This document shows positions 6,915 through 11,273 of a DNA stretch of 11,273 nucleotides, piece by piece (the stretch's first letter is position 1; each line of letters starts with the position of its first letter). The position numbers and the translations under genes are program-made. The notes beneath the pieces were generated by a model that worked only from the letters and a program-made list of their open reading frames with translations, made no database searches and was not told the DNA's origin. Origin of the DNA: Clostridiales bacterium (GTDB lineage Bacteria; Bacillota_A; Clostridia; Saccharofermentanales; Saccharofermentanaceae); contig JAILHZ010000093.1 in assembly GCA_024695545.1 (NCBI GenBank), positions 1 to 11,273 on the forward strand. The letters are read 5' to 3'.

Positions 6915-8513
6915 ATGTCTAATAAGACAGACAAGTCAGGTAAAGCAAAGACCAAAAAACATATGAAAGTTTCAAAGAAGAATAAGATCATTGCCGCGAT
7001 CGTTGTTATCCTGCTGGCACTTGTCTGCTTCTGCTATTTTGCCCACCAGGCCGGCCTTGCGGCGAAGATCCTGCCGGGCGCGAAGATCGTTCACGTAGAT
7101 AAGGAGACCGGTAAAGAGAAGACTGTTAAGAAGGTCCCGATCGTTGAGATGAATTACTTCTTCAGCGTTACATATAATCAGTACGTCATGTCCGGTATCA
7201 TCACATCCGACACCAATCTGGATGATGTATACAACACAAACAACGGCCAGACCTACCGTGAGATGCTCTGGGAGAATGCGGCGAACACCGTACAAACCCA
7301 GTACCTGATGGCAGAAGCGGCTGATGACGACGAAGGCTTTAAGAGCGCAGCTTCCAGCGAATATGCAGAGATGCAGGTCGAGAGCATGCGTTCCACAGTT
7401 AAGCAGTATAACGAGCTCTACGGTTCCAACATGACGATGGACCAGTATCTTGCAAGATCCTATGGTAAGGGCATGACAGTTCAGATCTTCAGAAAGATCA
7501 TGAAGCGTCAGGCAGTGATCGAGGAATACAGACAGTATGTTCAGCAGAAGACTCTCGTTCCGACAGACGAGGAGATCATGGCGAAGTACAACGAGAGCCC
7601 GTCGGACTACTACACAGTTCAGATCCAGGCTTACTTCGTAGCTGCTGATGTTTCCAAGGATGCTACCGCGGAAGAGAAGACAAAGGCGATGGAAGCTGCA
7701 AGCGAGAAGGCACACAAGATCGCAGACGGCTGCCAGAATGCCGTAGACTTTAAGATCAGAGTCCGCGCGAACTGCGATGACAGCTACCGCGAGCGTATGG
7801 ACAAGGGTGAAGATCCGACAACAGTGAAAGATCTTTCCAAGACACAGCTTGAGACCTACAACAAGGAGTTTGCAGAGCTCTGCCTCAATCCCGAGACTCC
7901 TGAGAACACCACCTCCGTATTCGCAGACAGCGAGAACGTAGGTTACTACGCAGTGCTTTTCGAGAAGAGAGAACTCAATGAGAAGGCAGCTGCAACATTC
8001 CGTGTGATCGAGCTGACCGACGATGTCCTGAAGGATATCTCCAAGTCGATGGAAGATAAGGCCGAGACACATAACAAGCTTATTGCCAAGCTCGAAGAGT
8101 ATAAGGGCAAGATCACATCCGAGGCTGACTTCATCGAGATGGCTAAGAAGTATACTCAGAATTCCAGCGATCTGCTTACCGGCGGTTATCATTCCGGTAT
8201 CACTGAGGATAACGAGACATACTTCCCGAGAACATATATGAATGAAGATGACGAAGAAGCAGTTCTGGCAGATGAGGATAAGCAGCTCATGGACTGGCTC
8301 TATGCTCCGGAGAGAAAGAACGGCGACATGATCATCATCAAGTGCGTTAACTCCGTAAAGCTCTTCTACTTCTGCGACAGCGTTCCGGCTTGGAAGAGCA
8401 GCCTGCGCAGCTCGATGACAACAGAGAAGTATGACACATGGTATAACGGAATGGTTGGCGATGAGTCCTACTACACAGTGATCAATCACGGCCTGATCGA
8501 CTTCTTCACATAA
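6915..8513 (+). CDS. Membrane-anchored PrsA/SurA-like foldase with parvulin-like domains
   Basis: 532 residues. A Lys-rich N-terminus is followed by one membrane helix (about 24-43) without a lipobox, so the bulk should lie outside the membrane as a signal-anchored protein. Residues about 75-225 look like the helical chaperone domain of SurA/PrsA proteins and end in VPTDEEIMAKYNESP, typical of the entry to a parvulin domain. A degenerate parvulin-like region follows (about 233-350). A second (about 359-480) shows DFIEMAKKYTQNSSDLLTGG (405-424), resembling the S..GG segment of PrsA. The His of the usual RHILV strand is absent in both (QAYFV, FRVIE), so it may be a chaperone without proline isomerase activity (inference). 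The start at 6915 is preferred over the in-frame ATG at 6873 because GGAAGG (6901-6906) precedes it and 6873 falls at the predicted transcription start. The family assignment rests on pattern, not a search. Confidence 0.7.
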   Translation: MSNKTDKSGKAKTKKHMKVSKKNKIIAAIVVILLALVCFCYFAHQAGLAAKILPGAKIVHVDKETGKEKTVKKVPIVEMNYFFSVTYNQYVMSGIITSDTNLDDVYNTNNGQTYREMLWENAANTVQTQYLMAEAADDDEGFKSAASSEYAEMQVESMRSTVKQYNELYGSNMTMDQYLARSYGKGMTVQIFRKIMKRQAVIEEYRQYVQQKTLVPTDEEIMAKYNESPSDYYTVQIQAYFVAADVSKDATAEEKTKAMEAASEKAHKIADGCQNAVDFKIRVRANCDDSYRERMDKGEDPTTVKDLSKTQLETYNKEFAELCLNPETPENTTSVFADSENVGYYAVLFEKRELNEKAAATFRVIELTDDVLKDISKSMEDKAETHNKLIAKLEEYKGKITSEADFIEMAKKYTQNSSDLLTGGYHSGITEDNETYFPRTYMNEDDEEAVLADEDKQLMDWLYAPERKNGDMIIIKCVNSVKLFYFCDSVPAWKSSLRSSMTTEKYDTWYNGMVGDESYYTVINHGLIDFFT

Positions 8514-8538
8514 TATTTCTTAAAAAAGAAATTTATCG

Positions 8539-8567
8539 TTGACACTTGAAATAGATCGTGGTATCAT
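8539..8567 (+). promoter_or_regulatory. Promoter of rpoB (extended -10)
   Basis: A perfect TTGACA (8539-8544) is followed after 17 bases by TATCAT (8562-8567), with TGG just before it as an extended -10. Transcription would begin near 8574 and give a leader of about 150 bases before rpoB. The -10 box and most of the spacer lie inside the 5' arm of the inverted-repeat element at 8549-8677. Confidence 0.75.
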
Positions 8568-8677
8568 TCTATACTGCGTTACAATGGGTAGGGCTACTTT
8601 ACCCATTTTGACGGAAAAGCACGGCGGAGCTTGCAAAGCCTGCTTTTGAGCAGTATAGGAAGGTGCGCGATCTATTT
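8549..8677 (+). promoter_or_regulatory. Structured element in the rpoB leader (long stem enclosing two hairpins)
   Basis: The arms 8549-8577 and 8650-8677 form 27 pairs: 23 Watson-Crick and 4 G-U, with one bulged base (8560) and one A-A mismatch (8566/8661). The outer 10 pairs (8549-8558 with 8668-8677) and the inner 9 (8569-8577 with 8650-8658) are perfect. Enclosed are hairpin 2, AATGGGTA (8583-8590) with TACCCATT (8600-8607), and hairpin 3, AAAAGCA (8615-8621) with TGCTTTT (8641-8647), extended by GGC/GCC past a bulged C. The result is a three-way junction. A run of five T (8675-8679) ends the 3' arm, as in an intrinsic terminator. I recognise no known riboswitch, T-box or ribosomal-protein leader. 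Possible roles: cis-regulatory RNA, terminator for the upstream gene, or a small inverted-repeat element; TTG flanks both ends (8546-8548, 8678-8680). Confidence 0.7.
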
Positions 8678-8686
8678 TTGCGTACA

Positions 8687-8706
8687 CGTAAACAAAGTTG
8701 TTTACG
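8687..8706 (+). promoter_or_regulatory. Hairpin just upstream of the rpoB ribosome binding site
   Basis: CGTAAACA (8687-8694) pairs perfectly with TGTTTACG (8699-8706) around a 4-base loop. It ends 6 bases before the rpoB ribosome binding site (AGAGGTGA, 8713-8720) and leaves that site free. No T-run follows. It could protect the 5' end of the mRNA or take part in alternative folding of the leader. Confidence 0.55.
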
Positions 8707-8726
8707 AAGTCGAGAGGTGATGTGTA

Positions 8727-11273
8727 ATGGTGCGTCCCATCAAGCAGGGAAGAGCAGAGAGAATGTCTTATTCTCATATCAACGAAGTCATCGAAGTCCC
8801 GGATCTTATTGAAGTACAGAAGAATTCCTATAAGTGGTTCCTCGACGAGGGCCTTATGGAAGTACTTGAAGAAGTGTCTCCGATCAAGGACTTTTCGGGT
8901 GATATGGAATTATCCTTCGTAGGGAAGGAATTCGATATCGACAACCCGGCAAACACAATCGAGCAGTGTAAGGAGAAGGATTGTAACTTCGCCGCTCCGC
9001 TCAAAGTGAAAGTTCGCCTTTTGAACAAGCGTACCGGTAAGGTAGAAGATCAGGACGTCTTCATCGGCGATTTCCCGATCATGACCGAGCATGGTACATT
9101 TATCATCAACGGCGCTGAGCGTGTTATCATCAGCCAGCTCGTCCGTTCCCCGGGTGCGTATTTTGACGCTATCCATGATAAATCCGATGCATATCTTTAT
9201 ACTTCCCAGGTCATCCCGAACCGTGGTGCATGGCTGGAATATGAGACTGATGCCAACGGCGTGATCTACGTTCGTGTAGACCGTGCCCGTAAGTTCCCGC
9301 TGACCGTTTTCCTGCGTTCTCTGGGCATCGGCACAGATGAGGAGATCCGTGACCTGTTCGGTGACGAGAAGTTCCTCAACGAAACTATTGCGAAGGATTC
9401 TTCCCACAGCCGTGAGGAAGGTCTTGCCGAGCTGTATCATAAGCTCCGTCCGGGTGAGCCGACATCTCTCGAAGGTGCGGAATCCCTCCTGAACGGTATG
9501 TTCTTCGATCCGAAGAGATATGACCTGGCACGCGTAGGTATTTATAAGTTAAATAAGAAGCTGTCCCTCGCTTCCCGTATCAAGGGCCACAAGGCAGTTT
9601 CCGATATCGTTACCGACGATGGTGAAGTCCTCCTTAAGGCCGGTGAGATCATCACCTCCGATAAGGCATGGGAGATCCAGGATGCCGGCATCAACGAGGT
9701 TTATGTATATCCGATCACTAAGATCGGTGATACTGACAGAATCTCTGATCAGGCTTTCAAGGTTATCGGTAATGCAAGAGTAGACGCAGATAAGTTCATC
9801 CGCGCCAGCTTCGCTGCAAAAGAACTGAAGGGCTTCGATATCAACGAGACCCCGATCAACGAGATGGTCCGCACAACTATCCTGCGTAACATCATTACTG
9901 AAGTACGTGCTACAGCCAAGAAGACAGAGTATGCTGAGAAGCTTATGGAAGCTCTTCGCACTCAGGTTACTGAGCTCATGCCGAAGCACCTCGTAATCGA
10001 GGATATTATCGCTTCTGTCAGCTACCTGCTCGGTCTGCAGTATGGCGTAGGCTTCAGAGATAACATCGACCACTTAGGTAACCGTCGTATCCGTTCTGTA
10101 GGTGAACTCCTCCAGAATCAGATCCGTATCGGTTTCTCCCGTATGGAGAGAAATATCCGTGAGCGCATGAACGCTGCTTCCGACGAAGAGCCGACTCATC
10201 CGAACCAGCTCGTTAACACCCGTCCGGTAAGCGCAGCTGTTAAGGAGTTCTTCGGATCTTCCCAGCTGTCCCAGTTCATGGATCAGCCGAACCCGCTGGC
10301 AGAGCTTACACATAAGCGTCGTCTGTCCGCACTCGGTCCGGGCGGTCTTTCCCGTGACCGTGCGAACTTCGAAGTTCGAGACGTTCACTCCTCTCACTAC
10401 GGCCGTATGTGCCCGATCGAGACTCCTGAAGGTCCGAACATCGGTCTTATCAACTCCCTGGCTACATACGCCAAGGTCAACCACTATGGTTTCGTAGAGA
10501 CTCCGTATCGTGTATGCGATAAGGAGAAGGGTGTAGTTACTGACGAAGTTGTTTACATGACAGCTGACAAAGAGGATAACTACAATATCGCTCAGGCAAA
10601 TGAGCCGATCGATGAGAACGGTAAGTTCATCAGCAAGAAGGTCGTTTGCCGTCACCTCGACCAGTTCCTCGAAGTAGACCCGTCCCATGTCGATTACATG
10701 GACGTATCTCCGAAGCAGCTGGTATCTGTTGCTACATCTCTTATTCCGTTCCTCGGAAACGACGATGCTAACCGTGCTCTCATGGGTTCCAACATGCAGC
10801 GTCAGGCTGTACCGCTCATCAAGCCGGAAGCTCCGATCATCGGTACCGGTATGGAATACCGTGCAGCGAAGGACTCCGGTGTATGTAAGGTAGCTAAGGA
10901 AGACGGTCAGGTAACATTCGTTTCCGCCGACAAGATTGTAGTTACATCTTCTGACGGTAAGGAGCATGAATACAACCTTACTAAGTACCAGAGATCCAAC
11001 CAGAGCACCTGCATCAACCAGCGCCCGATCGTAAGAATGGGTGAAGAGGTTAAGAAGGGCGACGTTATCGCTGACGGTCCTTCTACTGAGAATGGTGAAC
11101 TTGCTCTCGGTAAGAACGTACTCATCGGCTTCATGACCTGGGAAGGTTACAACTACGAGGACGCCGTTCTTATCAACGAGCGTATGGTACGTGATGATGT
11201 TTACACATCCATCCACATTGAAGAATATGAGTGTGAAGCCCGTGACACCAAGCTCGGTGCCGAGGAGATCACA
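8727..11273 (+). CDS. rpoB: DNA-directed RNA polymerase beta subunit, partial (3' end outside window)
   Basis: The first 849 codons are present, uninterrupted, up to the right edge. RpoB forms one half of the RNA polymerase catalytic cleft. Visible landmarks: the N-terminal part [16 protein letters not shown] (25-40), [21 protein letters not shown] in the lobe, [18 protein letters not shown], the rifampicin region from [13 protein letters not shown] to [12 protein letters not shown], then [24 protein letters not shown] and [13 protein letters not shown]. Rifampicin-contact residues look wild type: Asp519, His529 and Ser534 correspond to E. coli 516, 526 and 531. Residues about 353-425 are an extra segment relative to Bacillus. 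The ATG at 8727 follows AGAGGTGA (8713-8720) by 6 bases. No rplJ or rplL lies upstream as in the usual rplKAJL-rpoBC order; the neighbour is a foldase gene. Confidence 0.98.
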   Translation, partial: MVRPIKQGRAERMSYSHINEVIEVPDLIEVQKNSYKWFLDEGLMEVLEEVSPIKDFSGDMELSFVGKEFDIDNPANTIEQCKEKDCNFAAPLKVKVRLLNKRTGKVEDQDVFIGDFPIMTEHGTFIINGAERVIISQLVRSPGAYFDAIHDKSDAYLYTSQVIPNRGAWLEYETDANGVIYVRVDRARKFPLTVFLRSLGIGTDEEIRDLFGDEKFLNETIAKDSSHSREEGLAELYHKLRPGEPTSLEGAESLLNGMFFDPKRYDLARVGIYKLNKKLSLASRIKGHKAVSDIVTDDGEVLLKAGEIITSDKAWEIQDAGINEVYVYPITKIGDTDRISDQAFKVIGNARVDADKFIRASFAAKELKGFDINETPINEMVRTTILRNIITEVRATAKKTEYAEKLMEALRTQVTELMPKHLVIEDIIASVSYLLGLQYGVGFRDNIDHLGNRRIRSVGELLQNQIRIGFSRMERNIRERMNAASDEEPTHPNQLVNTRPVSAAVKEFFGSSQLSQFMDQPNPLAELTHKRRLSALGPGGLSRDRANFEVRDVHSSHYGRMCPIETPEGPNIGLINSLATYAKVNHYGFVETPYRVCDKEKGVVTDEVVYMTADKEDNYNIAQANEPIDENGKFISKKVVCRHLDQFLEVDPSHVDYMDVSPKQLVSVATSLIPFLGNDDANRALMGSNMQRQAVPLIKPEAPIIGTGMEYRAAKDSGVCKVAKEDGQVTFVSADKIVVTSSDGKEHEYNLTKYQRSNQSTCINQRPIVRMGEEVKKGDVIADGPSTENGELALGKNVLIGFMTWEGYNYEDAVLINERMVRDDVYTSIHIEEYECEARDTKLGAEEIT

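Noticed and set aside
6972..8489. Open frame of 505 codons on the minus strand opposite the foldase gene
   Set aside because: It mirrors the coding frame; its Leu/Cys/Val-rich composition is typical of antisense shadows, and no start signal is seen.
8515..8532. ATTTCTT/AAGAAAT hairpin as terminator of the foldase gene
   Set aside because: Almost all A-T with no GC core and only a short T stretch; the stem at 8549-8677 is the better terminator candidate.
8611..8650. Possible cyclic di-GMP-I riboswitch, because of GCAAAGCC in the rpoB leader
   Set aside because: The required 5' partner segment and tetraloop/receptor arrangement are absent; only this short string matches.
10074..11216. Long open frame (380 codons) on the minus strand opposite rpoB
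   Set aside because: It is the shadow of a conserved coding frame with strong codon bias, has no ribosome binding site or recognisable domain, and rpoB is certain.

Overview
This looks like chromosomal core DNA from a member of the Clostridia (Bacillota). The gene set, the strong AGGAGG-type ribosome binding sites, the sigma-A-like promoters and the end of the RpoB fragment ([10 protein letters not shown], very close to Bacillus) all point that way. The RpoB also carries an extra segment that I recall from gut Clostridia. GC content is moderate by eye. No mobile element, CRISPR array, tRNA or rRNA is visible. Genus-level placement is not possible from this window.

Left part, minus strand (1-2970): a nadB-nadC-maf cluster read leftwards. 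NadB (L-aspartate oxidase) and NadC (quinolinate phosphoribosyltransferase) are two of the three enzymes of de novo NAD synthesis. nadA is not in the window. maf (nucleotide pyrophosphatase of the Maf/YhdE type) follows nadC and runs off the left edge; it carries an unusual insertion of about 50 residues.

Centre, plus strand (3190-6805): three genes, probably one transcription unit. They encode an unrecognised four-helix membrane protein with a long acidic repetitive tail, a PAQR/hemolysin III (TrhA-type) membrane protein, and a lipoprotein of the M1 zinc metallopeptidase family. The nadB promoter and the promoter of this unit are divergent and share one -35 region, so they should compete for polymerase.

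Right part, plus strand (6915-11273): a membrane-anchored PrsA/SurA-like extracytoplasmic foldase with its own promoter, then rpoB (RNA polymerase beta subunit, first 849 codons, open at the right edge). rpoB is not preceded by rplJ-rplL as it usually is. Its 213-base leader holds the most striking feature of the window: a 129-base element whose ends form a nearly continuous 27-pair stem enclosing two further hairpins, with a near-consensus promoter inside the 5' arm and a U-run at the end of the 3' arm. I do not recognise it as a known RNA family. It could be a cis-regulatory RNA or terminator controlling rpoB, or a small inserted repeat element.
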